Shown in pieces: positions 1 through 7,916 of a stretch of 64,000 nucleotides of DNA. Numbering within the stretch: position 1 is the stretch's first letter; the number at the start of each line of letters is the position of its first letter. The notes beneath the pieces were generated by a model. That model searched no databases and had not been told where the DNA came from. It saw only the letters and a program-made list of their open reading frames with translations. The position numbers were made by a program, and so were the translations under genes. Source of the stretch: Streptomyces varsoviensis (GTDB lineage Bacteria > Actinomycetota > Actinomycetes > Streptomycetales > Streptomycetaceae); contig NZ_JOBF01000024.1 in NCBI RefSeq assembly GCF_000718635.1, positions 108,878 to 172,877 on the forward strand, written 5' to 3'.

Positions 1-258
1 GGCTCGTCGTTCACCAGCTCCATGCCGTTCTGCGTCGCGCTGGCCGTACGCGACATGGGCATGACCCCCGACGAGGCAGTCTGGTCGGCCACCGCGGGCG
101 GGGCCCGCGCCCTGCGCCGCAGCGACGTGGGCGCCGTCACCCCCGGCGCGGTCGCCGACCTCGCCCTCCTCGACGCCCCGAGCCATGTCCACCTCGCCTA
201 CCGGCCGGGGGTCCCGCTGGTCTCCGCGGTGTGGCACAAGGGAGAGCAGGCAGGGTAG
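1..258 (+). CDS. hutI: Imidazolonepropionase, C-terminal fragment
   Basis: The window opens inside this gene; the reading frame is open from base 1 and ends at TAG 256-258, leaving about 85 residues. The fragment begins with a [10 protein letters not shown] stretch and continues with the C-terminal pattern of the amidohydrolase superfamily ([11 protein letters not shown], then [12 protein letters not shown]), which matches the end of imidazolonepropionase. The enzyme hydrolyses 4-imidazolone-5-propionate to formiminoglutamate in cytoplasmic histidine degradation. The catalytic metal ligands lie upstream of the window, so the call rests on the C-terminal pattern only; another cyclic amidohydrolase is a less likely alternative. 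It is convergent with the sigma factor gene, with a strong hairpin between them. Confidence 0.8.
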   Translation, partial: GSSFTSSMPFCVALAVRDMGMTPDEAVWSATAGGARALRRSDVGAVTPGAVADLALLDAPSHVHLAYRPGVPLVSAVWHKGEQAG

Positions 259-274
259 AGCACGAGGGAACGGG

Positions 275-322
275 CGAGGCCCCGGCTCGACAGCGGTGGA
301 GTCCGCTGGAGCCGGGGCCTCG
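275..322. terminator. Bidirectional hairpin terminator between hutI and the sigma factor gene
   Basis: A 14-bp perfect stem (275-288 with 309-322, arm CGAGGCCCCGGCTC) encloses a second 6-bp stem (290-295 with 303-308). It sits 17 nt after the hutI stop and about 50 nt from the end of the convergent sigma gene, so it can serve both. There is no long U tract, as is usual in Streptomyces. Confidence 0.8.
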
Positions 323-371
323 AAGCCGTTTTCCAGGGGGATGCCGACCCCCTGCTCGCTCCTACTCGCTG

Positions 372-1367
372 CTACTCATCGATCATCAGACCCTTGCGGA
401 GCTTGACGAGCGTGCGGGAGAGCAGCCGGGAGACGTGCATCTGGGAGATGTTCAGCTCCTCGCCGATCTCGGACTGCGTCATATTGGCGACGAACCGCAG
501 GGAGAGGATCTTCCGGTCGCGCGGCGGCAGTTCGGCGATGAGGGGCTTGAGCGACTCGACGTACTCGATGCCTTCGAGCCCGTGGTCCTCGTAGCCGATC
601 CGGTCGGCGAGCGCGCCCTCGGTGTCGTCCTCCTCGGGCTGGGCGTCCAGCGAGCTCGCGGTGTACGCGTTGCTCGCGGCCATGCCCTCGACGACCTCCT
701 CGTTGGTGAGGGAGAGCCGCTCGGCCAGCTCGCCCACGGTGGGCGCGCGGTCGAGCTTCTGGGCCAGCTCGTCGCCGGCCTTGGCGAGGTCGAGCCGGAG
801 CTCCTGGAGCCGCCGGGGCACCCGCACCGACCAACTGGTGTCGCGGAAGAACCGCTTGATCTCGCCGACGATCGTCGGCATCGCGAAGGTGGGGAACTCG
901 ACGCCGCGGCTGAGCTCGAACCGGTCGATGGCCTTGATCAGACCGATGGTGCCGACCTGGACGATGTCCTCCATCGGCTCGCTGCGGGAGCGGAACCGGG
1001 AGGCGGCGAACTTCACGAGCGCGAGGTTCAGCTCGACCAGGGTGTTGCGTACGTAAGCGTGCTCGTGGGTGCCCTCCTCCAGCGATTCGAGGCGTTCGAA
1101 GAGGGTCTTGGACAGGGCCCGCGCGTCCACCGGTCCGACCTCGTCGTACGGGGGGATCTCGGGGAGCTCGTCGAGCGGTACGTCGCTGAGGGCGTCGGCT
1201 GTGTCAGCGGTGCCCGCGGTGTCGGGGGCGGCCGTATCAGCGGTGCGGGCCGCGTCGGCGGGGCCGGCGGCCGGGGCGGCCGGCGCGGCGCGGAGCTCGG
1301 GCGGGGGTGTCGACGAGGCGGTCTCCCGAGGAAAATCGGTGCGCAGTTCGTCGAGCCGGGGTGACAT
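372..1367 (-). CDS. RNA polymerase sigma factor, SigB/SigF/SigG family
   Basis: A 331-residue sigma-70 family protein. An Ala/Pro/Thr-rich N-terminal stretch of roughly 70 residues is followed by region 2 (DIVQVGTIGLIKAIDRFE, then FPTFAMPTIVGEIKRFFRD), region 3, and a region 4 helix-turn-helix (LPPRDRKILSLRF, then TQSEIGEELNISQMHVSRLL). The FPTFA/GEIKRFFRD pattern is typical of the stress and sporulation SigB/SigF/SigG group, which is controlled by partner switching. I chose the ATG at 1367 because a GGAGG lies 5 nt upstream; in-frame ATGs extend to 1439 without a comparable site. The neighbouring STAS and HATPase genes are its probable antagonist and anti-sigma factor. In S. coelicolor a comparable hut-proximal sigma gene exists (sigI by memory), but I leave the symbol blank. 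Confidence 0.92.
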   Translation of the reverse strand: MSPRLDELRTDFPRETASSTPPPELRAAPAAPAAGPADAARTADTAAPDTAGTADTADALSDVPLDELPEIPPYDEVGPVDARALSKTLFERLESLEEGTHEHAYVRNTLVELNLALVKFAASRFRSRSEPMEDIVQVGTIGLIKAIDRFELSRGVEFPTFAMPTIVGEIKRFFRDTSWSVRVPRRLQELRLDLAKAGDELAQKLDRAPTVGELAERLSLTNEEVVEGMAASNAYTASSLDAQPEEDDTEGALADRIGYEDHGLEGIEYVESLKPLIAELPPRDRKILSLRFVANMTQSEIGEELNISQMHVSRLLSRTLVKLRKGLMIDE

Positions 1368-1606
1368 GGTGTCCTCCATCATTCTCGGCATATGGCTGCC
1401 GAAGCCATGACCAGTTGCTGCGGTGTGCGGCGCCTCCAAAGCCGGCCGTGTTTGTCGTTCTTATTAGCCCTACCGGTCTTTACCTACCCATGGCAAGTGC
1501 GAGTTGTCCGTATTCGCCCGCAAATGACGGATCTTTGGCTACCGGACGCGGTTTTGAAGGCGTAGGCTTCCCCAAGCGCCAGGCAAGCAACCGAGAAGGG
1601 GTGCGC

Positions 1607-1975
1607 ATGGACCGCGGGATGGTCGGCAGTGCAAGCAGGGGCCGGCTGCATGTCGGGGTTCGTCGGCATGGGGCCAGCGCGGTGCTGACCCCGGTGGGTG
1701 AGCTGGATCACCACACGGCCGAGCTGCTGCGCGAACCGCTGGAGAGCTGCGTGGACGAGGGGTGCTCGCGCCTTGTGGTCGACTGCTCGCGGCTGGAGTT
1801 CTGCGACTCCACCGGACTCAACGTGCTCCTCGGCGCCCGGCTCAAGGCCGAGGCGGCGGGCGGCGGGGTCCACCTCGCCGGGATGCTGCCGGTGGTCGCC
1901 AGGGTCTTCGAGATCACCGGCGCCGAGGCGGTCTTCACCGTCCACGAGACGCTCGAAGCCGCGCTCGCGGACTGA
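1607..1975 (+). CDS. STAS-domain anti-sigma factor antagonist
   Basis: A 122-residue single-domain protein of the SpoIIAA/RsbV type. The signature LVVDCSRLEFCDSTGLNVLL places the phosphorylatable serine at about Ser68 (DSTGLN). In this family the unphosphorylated antagonist binds the HATPase anti-sigma factor and frees the sigma factor, and the kinase inactivates it by phosphorylating that serine. The start is ATG 1607, preceded by GAGAAGGGG at 1593-1601; GTG 1601 is in frame but overlaps that site. The gene is divergent from the sigma gene and upstream of the putative kinase on the same strand. The pairing is inferred from proximity. Confidence 0.9.
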   Translation: MDRGMVGSASRGRLHVGVRRHGASAVLTPVGELDHHTAELLREPLESCVDEGCSRLVVDCSRLEFCDSTGLNVLLGARLKAEAAGGGVHLAGMLPVVARVFEITGAEAVFTVHETLEAALAD

Positions 1976-2146
1976 GCGCCACCACTTCCGTCTCTCTGTG
2001 CAACCTGGGCGTTACCCGTGTCACACGACCCGTATCGAAGAAGTGGGTGTTCTCACCGAGCGGACGGGCAGGAGAGACCTGAATCCGTTGAATGTGCCAG
2101 GTATCCGTCAGTCCTGTAATCGGTGAATCGGTGAGGTGAAGCGCTG

Positions 2147-2638
2147 ATGAGCACCACCCGGCCGTCCCCGCCGGGCGACCGTGGTCCGGAGCCGGGCGGC
2201 GCCGCTTCGGCCGCGGCCCCGTCCCCGGCCGGGCAGGTCCGCCGACTCCACCTCATCGGAGCCAGCGGGGCGGTTCCGCGCGCCCGCGACTTCACGCGCG
2301 AGGCGCTGCACGACTGGGGCTGGCTGCCCGCCGCCACCGCCGACCAGCGGGCCGCCGCCGAAGACGTCCTGCTGGTCGTCTCCGAGCTGGTCACCAACGC
2401 CTGCCTGCACGCGGAGGGCCCCGAGGAACTCAGGGTGGCCTGCAGCGGCAAGGTGCTCCGCCTGGAAGTCGTCGACCTGGGCTCCGGCACCCCCGCCCCC
2501 CGCACCCCCCACCGCGCCGGCCGCCCCGGCGGCCACGGCATGTTCATCGTCCAGCGCCTCTGCCTCGACTGGGGCGTGGTCCGCAACCCCGACACCGCCG
2601 GCAAAACCGTCTGGGCGGAGCTCGCGGCCCCGTCCTGA
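2147..2638 (+). CDS. ATP-binding anti-sigma factor (RsbW/SpoIIAB-like HATPase)
   Basis: A 163-residue protein with a GHKL ATPase fold. The N box is VVSELVTNACLHAEG (Glu80, Asn84), the G1 box is VVDLGSGTP (Asp110, Gly112) and the G2-like loop is GGHGMFIV (128-134). These are the features of the anti-sigma/serine kinase family that binds SigB/SigF-type sigma factors and phosphorylates STAS partners. The first 30 residues are Pro/Ala-rich and look disordered. ATG 2147 has GAGGTGAAG upstream. The STAS gene ends 171 nt before it on the same strand, so co-transcription is plausible but not certain. Confidence 0.87.
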   Translation: MSTTRPSPPGDRGPEPGGAASAAAPSPAGQVRRLHLIGASGAVPRARDFTREALHDWGWLPAATADQRAAAEDVLLVVSELVTNACLHAEGPEELRVACSGKVLRLEVVDLGSGTPAPRTPHRAGRPGGHGMFIVQRLCLDWGVVRNPDTAGKTVWAELAAPS

Positions 2639-2968
2639 ACCCCGGCGCGGGCCCGAAGCGCTGTCCCGCGGGCCCGAGTGGCGTCGCGCGCCCGAGGCCC
2701 GGTGCCCGTTTCGCGTACGGCGCCGAGCCCTGGTTCCGCGTTCGCGCCCCGCTCCATGTCGTACCCGGTCAGCGGCCGTCCCGTGCCGCCTCTCCCCTAC
2801 GTCCTCTCCCGCGCCCCCGTGGGCCCGTCGGGATCCGGCGTGTTCTTTGTCTTCCCTCTCCATGGTCCCCGGCGTACTGTCGGCGCCCGATCTGATGTGT
2901 CGTCAGTAACATTTTCCGGCGGCGCACGACGGGCGTTTGAGGAGTATTTGACGAGAGGGGAACCCGAC
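2639..2968. other. Intergenic stretch without a gene
   Basis: These 330 nt separate the anti-sigma gene from the surface-protein cluster. I see no supportable ORF. GC falls in the last 100 nt, around 2900-2960, where a promoter for the surface genes is likely, but no clear -35/-10 pair could be assigned. The GAGAGGGGAA at 2953-2962 is the ribosome-binding site of the next gene. Confidence 0.5.
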
Positions 2969-3733
2969 GTGTCCCACACGAAACGCCACTCCGTCGGCCG
3001 GAGCGGTGCGCTCGCGGTCGCGGCGGCGCTGGCCGGCGGGACAGTTCTGCTGGCCGCCCCCGCGGCGCACGCCGACACGGTCGACGTCGACTACCAGTGC
3101 AAGACACCGATCGGAAACAAGGGCGCGGTGTCGCCGATCGACATCAAGAGCGTGGCGAGCGGCGGCTCGTACAAGCTCACCATGTCCTTCCAGAAGGGCG
3201 TCTCCTCCAGCCCCATCGAACTCGGCAAGGGCGCGATGAAGCCAAGTGCGCTGATCAAGCTCGGCGGGGCGGAGACCGGCACCGTGGCCGTCACGGGTCC
3301 GCCCAACGACGCGGCGATACCGGCCAACACCGCCATCAAGATCAGTGACCTGTCGGGCACGTACACGCCGAAGAAGAGCGGCAAGGTCACCTTCACCGCC
3401 TCCACCCTCACCATCAAGGCGATGGGCACGACCACCACCTGCACGCCGAACAACAACCCCAAGCCGTCGCTCACCCTCGACGTCAAGGGCGCGGGCGGCT
3501 CCACCGGCGGCTCGTCCGGCTCCGGCGCCACGGGCGGTTCCGGGGACACGGGCGGGTCGGGGGGTACGGGCTCCAGTTCCACAAGCGGGGCCGGCTCGAC
3601 CGGCGGCGGCCAACTGCCGCAGACCGGGCCCTCCGACAACGCGGTCGCCTTCGGCACGCTCGGCGGCACCGTGCTGCTCGCCGGGGTCGCCGGCACGCTA
3701 TGGCTGACGCGACGTCAGAAGGCGGTTCGATAA
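2969..3733 (+). CDS. Secreted LPXTG-anchored surface protein
   Basis: A 254-residue exported protein. A signal peptide occupies about residues 1-36 (basic start, hydrophobic Ala/Leu core, cleavage near AAHA-D). One beta-rich domain follows, beginning VDVDYQCKTPIGNK with paired cysteines, then a Gly/Ser/Thr-rich stalk, and finally a sorting signal: LPQTG at 216-220, a hydrophobic helix and an RR-containing tail. Sortase would join it to peptidoglycan. Start GTG 2969 has GAGAGGGGAA upstream; longer in-frame starts would destroy the signal peptide. The domain recurs in the product of 6254-7711, so the two are paralogous. I know no biochemical function for the domain. Confidence 0.85.
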   Translation: MSHTKRHSVGRSGALAVAAALAGGTVLLAAPAAHADTVDVDYQCKTPIGNKGAVSPIDIKSVASGGSYKLTMSFQKGVSSSPIELGKGAMKPSALIKLGGAETGTVAVTGPPNDAAIPANTAIKISDLSGTYTPKKSGKVTFTASTLTIKAMGTTTTCTPNNNPKPSLTLDVKGAGGSTGGSSGSGATGGSGDTGGSGGTGSSSTSGAGSTGGGQLPQTGPSDNAVAFGTLGGTVLLAGVAGTLWLTRRQKAVR

Positions 3734-3978
3734 CGGTCCTTCGCCGACCGGCTGGTCGCTGAACAGGTCGGCCGGCGGAGTCACGGAACGCCCGGACCCC
3801 CACCACCACCGGGACCACCGCGACACAACGAACATCGGTCACCCCCACCATCCGATACGACCCCGGCCGCATCCCCGGCTGCGGGCGGGACGGTGCGGGA
3901 AGCGGGGCGCGCAAGCCGCCCCAGCGCAGACGTCCCCCCCGTGCGCGCCATCGCGTACGAGCCGCAGGGAGCTCGCCC

Positions 3979-4932
3979 ATGCCGTCCCGTACTCGCAGCG
4001 CCCTCGTCGCGGCCGCCACCGCCGTGGCGCTGCTGGGCGCGCCCGCCGCGGCGACGGCCGCCGCGCCCGACGCCTGGACCGCCGCGCCCACGCCCGGCGG
4101 CGGAAGCGGAGCGGGCGCGTCCGGCCGGCCGTACTTCTATCTGGAGGGCGCGCCCGGCACCGTACTCACCGACAAGATCTCCATCACCAACCCCGGCGCC
4201 CGACCCCGCACCGTGCGGCTGCGCGGCACGGACGCCGACGGGGCCGAGAGCAGGGGCGGGGCAGGCGACGCCGGGGCGTGGCTCTCGCTCGCCTCGAAGA
4301 CCGTCGAGGTCCCGCCGCACACCCGCGCCGACGTGCCGTTCACCGTGACCGTCCCGGCCGACGCGGTGCCCGGCGACCACCCCGGCGCGATCGTCGTGAG
4401 CGGCGACGGGCGGCGGGCCGGGGTGCGGCTCGCGCTGCGCGTCAGCGGGCCGACGCTCGCCGCGCTCTCCGTGGAGGACGTGCGCGTCACCGGCCGGGGC
4501 GCCGCCGCGCGCATCCGCTACGCGCTCGTCAACCACGGCAATGTCACCCTCACGCCGCGCCTCGCGGTCAGCGCCGACGGGATGTTCGGCGAGGTCCTGC
4601 GCCGCCCCGCCCGCACGCTCCCCGTCGAACTGCGGCCGGGGCAGCGGGTGCGGCTCTCGGAGAAGTGGGCGGACGCGCCCGCCTTCGACTCCGTGCGGGT
4701 GAAGCTCACCGCCACCGCGGGCGGCGGCGCGCACGCCACGGCCACCGCCGCCTACCGCGCCCTGCCCTGGGGCGGGGCGGCCGCCCTCGCCGCCGGCCTG
4801 TGCCTGGCGGGAGCGGTCTGGTTCGCGCGCCGCCGGCGCAGACGCGCACCGCCACCGGCCGGGGGACCGGCCGCCGAAGAGACGGGGGAGCGAGAGGAAT
4901 TGGCCGGTACGGGGTCAGGAGCGAGAACGTGA
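3979..4932 (+). CDS. Membrane-anchored DUF916-like surface protein
   Basis: A 317-residue exported protein. A signal peptide (about 1-28, ending ATAAA) is followed by two Ig-like beta domains: residues 50-150 (PGTVLTDKISITNPG, then VPPHTRADVPFTVTVPADAVPGDHPGAIVVSG) and about 160-245 (YALVNHGNVTLTPRLAVS). The first resembles the DUF916/WxL-associated domain of Gram-positive surface complexes. A transmembrane helix at about 263-282 precedes a basic tail rich in arginine. A GGAG lies about 9 nt before the ATG. The stop overlaps the next start (GTGA, 4929-4932), indicating translational coupling. A role in a cell-surface complex is inferred from family resemblance and neighbours. Confidence 0.75.
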   Translation: MPSRTRSALVAAATAVALLGAPAAATAAAPDAWTAAPTPGGGSGAGASGRPYFYLEGAPGTVLTDKISITNPGARPRTVRLRGTDADGAESRGGAGDAGAWLSLASKTVEVPPHTRADVPFTVTVPADAVPGDHPGAIVVSGDGRRAGVRLALRVSGPTLAALSVEDVRVTGRGAAARIRYALVNHGNVTLTPRLAVSADGMFGEVLRRPARTLPVELRPGQRVRLSEKWADAPAFDSVRVKLTATAGGGAHATATAAYRALPWGGAAALAAGLCLAGAVWFARRRRRRAPPPAGGPAAEETGEREELAGTGSGART

Positions 4933-6257
4933 TCGGCAGTACGCAGCGACGGGCGACGGGGCCGCGGCCCCCCGCCCCGCACCACCACCCCCCATCCCCC
5001 CACTCACCGTCCGGCCTCCGGGGCCGCCTCAAGGCCCTGGCCGTCCTCCTGACGGCGCTCGCGCTCGCCCTGCCGTCGGCGGCGGGGACCGCGAGCGGAG
5101 CGCCGGCCGCCGACGGGCCCGTCATCACCCTCGACCAGCGGGAGGCCGGCACGGGCGGCGCCATCACCGTCAGCGGCACCGGCTGGCGGCCGCACACCCT
5201 GCTGACCCTGCTCATCTGCGGACAGAAGATGATCGGCGGCACCAACGCCTGCGCCAACGCCGACGGCCGCGCCGTCACCACCGGCGCCGACGGCGCGTTC
5301 AAGGAGAAACTGGCGGTCAGCGAGCCGCCCAAGCCCTGCCCCTGCGTGGTGCACGCCGCGACCGTGACCGGCGAACCCGCCGCCGCGGACGCCGACTTCG
5401 GCGTCGCGGGCCACCCCGTCGCGCCGCTGCCCGCCCAGACCGGCGGCGAGCGGCTGAGCGTGCTCGGCGCACGGCTGCGGGGCTCCAGCGGGATACTCAC
5501 CTGGTTCGGCGCGCCCCCGCAGCGCCAACTGGTCGTCACCGTCGCCAACTTGGGCTCGACCCCCGCCAAGGACCCCGTCTTCCAGGTCGGCACCTCGCAC
5601 GGCGTCCTCGCGCCCTCCTGGGAGGAGCAGCAGTGGCGCGGCACGGTGGCGCCCGGCAAGAAGGAACGGGTCGAACTGCCGGTGGAGCTGTCGGCCGGCG
5701 CGTACGGCGACTACCTCGTCTCGCTCAAATACGGCGGCAAGACGCTGGTCGAGCAGCCCTGGGCGGTGGGGCGGCCGTGGGGCGTCACGCTCTTCTGGAT
5801 CCTGCTGTGCCTGGTGATCCCGGCGGCGGTCTTCCGGATCGGCATGGCGATCGTCGACCGGCTGCGGCCGCGGCCCCCCACCGTCGGCACGCGCTCCGCC
5901 CGCCGCCGCGTCCCCGGCCTGCCCGCCCTGCCGCGCCCCGCCTTCGCCGCCGCACACCCGCGCCGCCCGGCCGCCGGACGGAGGAAGAACCGCGAGCGGG
6001 CGGGCGGGGCCGTACGGGACGAGCCCGGCTCGCTGCCCTGGTTCACCCCGGACACCCTGCCGGGCGCGCCGCCCCAGGCTTCCGCACCGCCTCAGACTTC
6101 CGCACCGCCCCGGACTTCCGCACCGCGTGATGAACGGCCGCGTGACGAACGGCCACGTGATGAACGGCCGAGAGACGCACGACCCAATAGCGAACGACCC
6201 AATAGCGAACGACCGAGTGACGAACATCCGACGACGAAGATGAAGGGGACTACGTGA
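4929..6257 (+). CDS. Secreted/membrane protein with C-terminal charged repeats
   Basis: A 442-residue protein. The start is GTG 4929, overlapping the previous stop, with AGGAG at 4916-4920. A Pro/His-rich leader precedes a signal-like hydrophobic segment (LKALAVLLTALALALP, about 33-48). Residues 60-155 form a beta domain with two cysteine pairs (LLICGQKMIGG, then PKPCPCVVHAATV), and about 180-280 form a second Ig-like domain ending at a transmembrane helix (VTLFWILLCLVIPAAVF, about 290-308). The cytoplasmic tail is basic and Pro-rich and ends in seven five-residue repeats (RDERP/NSERP). The stop overlaps the next start. I do not recognise the family; it looks like the membrane partner of the adjacent surface proteins. 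Confidence 0.72.
   Translation: MIGSTQRRATGPRPPAPHHHPPSPHSPSGLRGRLKALAVLLTALALALPSAAGTASGAPAADGPVITLDQREAGTGGAITVSGTGWRPHTLLTLLICGQKMIGGTNACANADGRAVTTGADGAFKEKLAVSEPPKPCPCVVHAATVTGEPAAADADFGVAGHPVAPLPAQTGGERLSVLGARLRGSSGILTWFGAPPQRQLVVTVANLGSTPAKDPVFQVGTSHGVLAPSWEEQQWRGTVAPGKKERVELPVELSAGAYGDYLVSLKYGGKTLVEQPWAVGRPWGVTLFWILLCLVIPAAVFRIGMAIVDRLRPRPPTVGTRSARRRVPGLPALPRPAFAAAHPRRPAAGRRKNRERAGGAVRDEPGSLPWFTPDTLPGAPPQASAPPQTSAPPRTSAPRDERPRDERPRDERPRDARPNSERPNSERPSDEHPTTKMKGTT
6126..6230 (+). repeat. 15-bp in-frame tandem repeat, about seven units
   Basis: Units such as CGTGATGAACGGCCG are repeated seven times in frame at the 3' end of the preceding gene and encode RDERP (three times), RDARP, NSERP (twice) and SDEHP. 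Because 15 bp is a multiple of three, copy-number change would alter tail length without a frameshift. Confidence 0.85.
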
Positions 6258-7711
6258 GAACGCATCGGAGAGCGGGCGCGGCGGCTGTCGCGCTGCTGCT
6301 CGGCGGCGCGGGCGTGGGCTTGGGCTCGGGCACCGCGCAGGCCGCCGAGGTGTCGTACAAGACGGAGTGCCTGCCGCCGCCGATCTCCGGCCTGCCGCCG
6401 GTCCAGGGCACCACCAAGGTGGACATCAAGGCCCCGGCCACGGCGAAGGTCGGCGACGAGGTCGAGGTGGTCTGGAAGACGGTGGAGGCCGCCTCCAAGA
6501 ACCCGAACATCCTCGATCTGAGCAAGGACACGGTCAAGCCGACCGGCAAGCTCACGCTCGGCGGCGCGCAGAGCGGCGAGGTCTCGATGGAGGGGCCGCG
6601 GCAGAACCCGCCGATCCCCAAGAACAGCCCGATGGTGCTGTCCGACATGAAGGGCAAGGTGAAGCTGACGAAGGCCGGTGATGTGACGCTGACGCCCGGC
6701 GCGTACAGCATCAACGTCAACAAGCCGATCTCCACCGACACCAAGTGCTCGGCGAAGGAGACGGTCAAACCCGGCGCGACCATCAAGGTCACCGACGGCA
6801 GTGGCACGAGCGGCGGTTCGAGCGGCAGCGGCGGTACGAGCACGAGCGGCGGCAGCGCGGCCGGCGGCACGACCTCCGGCGGCGGCACGGCCGGCACGAG
6901 CGGCGGCTCGTCCTCCTCCGGCGGCTCGTCCTCCTCCGGAGGCTCGTCGTCCTCGGGCGGCTCCTCCGGCGGTACGAGCAGCACGGGCGGCAGCTCCAGT
7001 GGCGGCTCCAGCGGCGGCGACTCCGGCGGCTCCTCGTTCACCGGCAAGGAAGTCAGCGTCGACTACCAGTGCAAGACGCCCATCGGCGACAAGAACGCCA
7101 CCTCGCCGGTGCGGATCGACGCGAAGAAGAACGGCGGGAGCTACGACCTCACGGTCAAGTTCGGCAAGTCCGTCATGGACAGCCCGGCCGACATCCCCGC
7201 CGGCTCCGTGAAGCCCTCGATGGCCGTCAAGGTCGGCGGCGCGGACAAGGGGACCGTCAAGACCGAGGGCGCGGTGAACAAGGACCCGATCAAGACCGGT
7301 CAGCCCATCGCGATCCCCGACCTGAAGGGCGCGTACAAGCCCGGGGCGAGCGGGAAGGCCACGCTGACGCCGGGCGTGCTGACCGTCAACGCGCTGGGCA
7401 CCACGACGACCTGCACCCCGGCGAAGGACCCGGGCGCCTCCCTCCAGCTCGACACCACCGCGCAGCAGGGCGGCGTCTCCGGCGGGAGCGGCAGCGGCGG
7501 CTCCAGCGGCGGTACGGGCGGTCACCCCGCCTCCGCGGGCGGCGCGGGCGCGGCGGCCTCCGGCGGCTCGGCCACGTCCGGCGGTCTCGCCGCGACCGGC
7601 GCGAGCGATCACGGCAGCCTGAAGGCCCTCGGCCTGATCGCCGGCTGCGCCGTGCTCCTCGGCGGCGCGGTCTTCACCTTCACCCCCTGGCGGCGGCTGC
7701 GGCGCCGCTGA
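6254..7711 (+). CDS. LAXTG sortase-anchored protein with two surface domains
   Basis: A 485-residue exported protein. The start is GTG 6254, overlapping the TGA of the upstream gene. A signal peptide (about 1-31, ending AQAA) is followed by domain 1 (about 32-180), a Gly/Ser/Thr linker of some 80 residues, and domain 2 (about 270-405, VSVDYQCKTPIGDK). Domain 2 closely matches the domain of the 2969-3733 product and domain 1 is a more distant copy (KPTGKLTLGG against KPSMAVKVGG). A second Gly/Ser linker leads to LAATG (445-449), a hydrophobic helix and a RRLRRR tail. LAXTG is the motif used by Streptomyces class E sortases. No sortase gene is visible in the window. Confidence 0.85.
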   Translation: MRTHRRAGAAAVALLLGGAGVGLGSGTAQAAEVSYKTECLPPPISGLPPVQGTTKVDIKAPATAKVGDEVEVVWKTVEAASKNPNILDLSKDTVKPTGKLTLGGAQSGEVSMEGPRQNPPIPKNSPMVLSDMKGKVKLTKAGDVTLTPGAYSINVNKPISTDTKCSAKETVKPGATIKVTDGSGTSGGSSGSGGTSTSGGSAAGGTTSGGGTAGTSGGSSSSGGSSSSGGSSSSGGSSGGTSSTGGSSSGGSSGGDSGGSSFTGKEVSVDYQCKTPIGDKNATSPVRIDAKKNGGSYDLTVKFGKSVMDSPADIPAGSVKPSMAVKVGGADKGTVKTEGAVNKDPIKTGQPIAIPDLKGAYKPGASGKATLTPGVLTVNALGTTTTCTPAKDPGASLQLDTTAQQGGVSGGSGSGGSSGGTGGHPASAGGAGAAASGGSATSGGLAATGASDHGSLKALGLIAGCAVLLGGAVFTFTPWRRLRRR

Positions 7712-7719
7712 CCCCGAGC

Positions 7720-7840
7720 CCGGGCCCGTACGCGCGAGGGCGTCGTACGAGCAGAAGGGCCGTACGAGCAGCGGTCCCCGTTCGCGAGGACGAGCCCGTA
7801 CGAACAGAGCGAGCCCGTACGAACAGGGCGTCCCGTACGC
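7720..7840. repeat. Degenerate CGTACGARCAG direct repeats
   Basis: About five irregular copies of a roughly 20-nt unit containing CGTACGA(A/G)CAG lie between the surface-protein gene and its terminator. Spacing is uneven (19-30 nt) and no ORF is supported. Confidence 0.5.
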
Positions 7841-7843
7841 GAA

Positions 7844-7883
7844 AGGGCCCCGGACGCGGTAGGAGAACCGCGGCCGGGGCCCT
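7844..7883. terminator. Hairpin terminator between convergent genes
   Basis: A two-part stem: AGGGCCCCGG (7844-7853) pairs with CCGGGGCCCT (7874-7883), and CGCGGT (7855-7860) pairs with ACCGCG (7867-7872). It sits between the end of the LAXTG gene and the end of the convergent transporter gene. Confidence 0.8.
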
Positions 7884-7916
7884 GTCGTCAGGCGGGCGCC
7901 CATGGCGCCCATGGCG

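Noticed and set aside
231..1364. Long plus-strand ORF (377 codons) opposite the sigma factor gene
   Set aside because: It is the antisense shadow of the sigma gene, with Gly/Glu/Asp/Arg-skewed composition and no recognisable domain; the minus strand has clear sigma regions.
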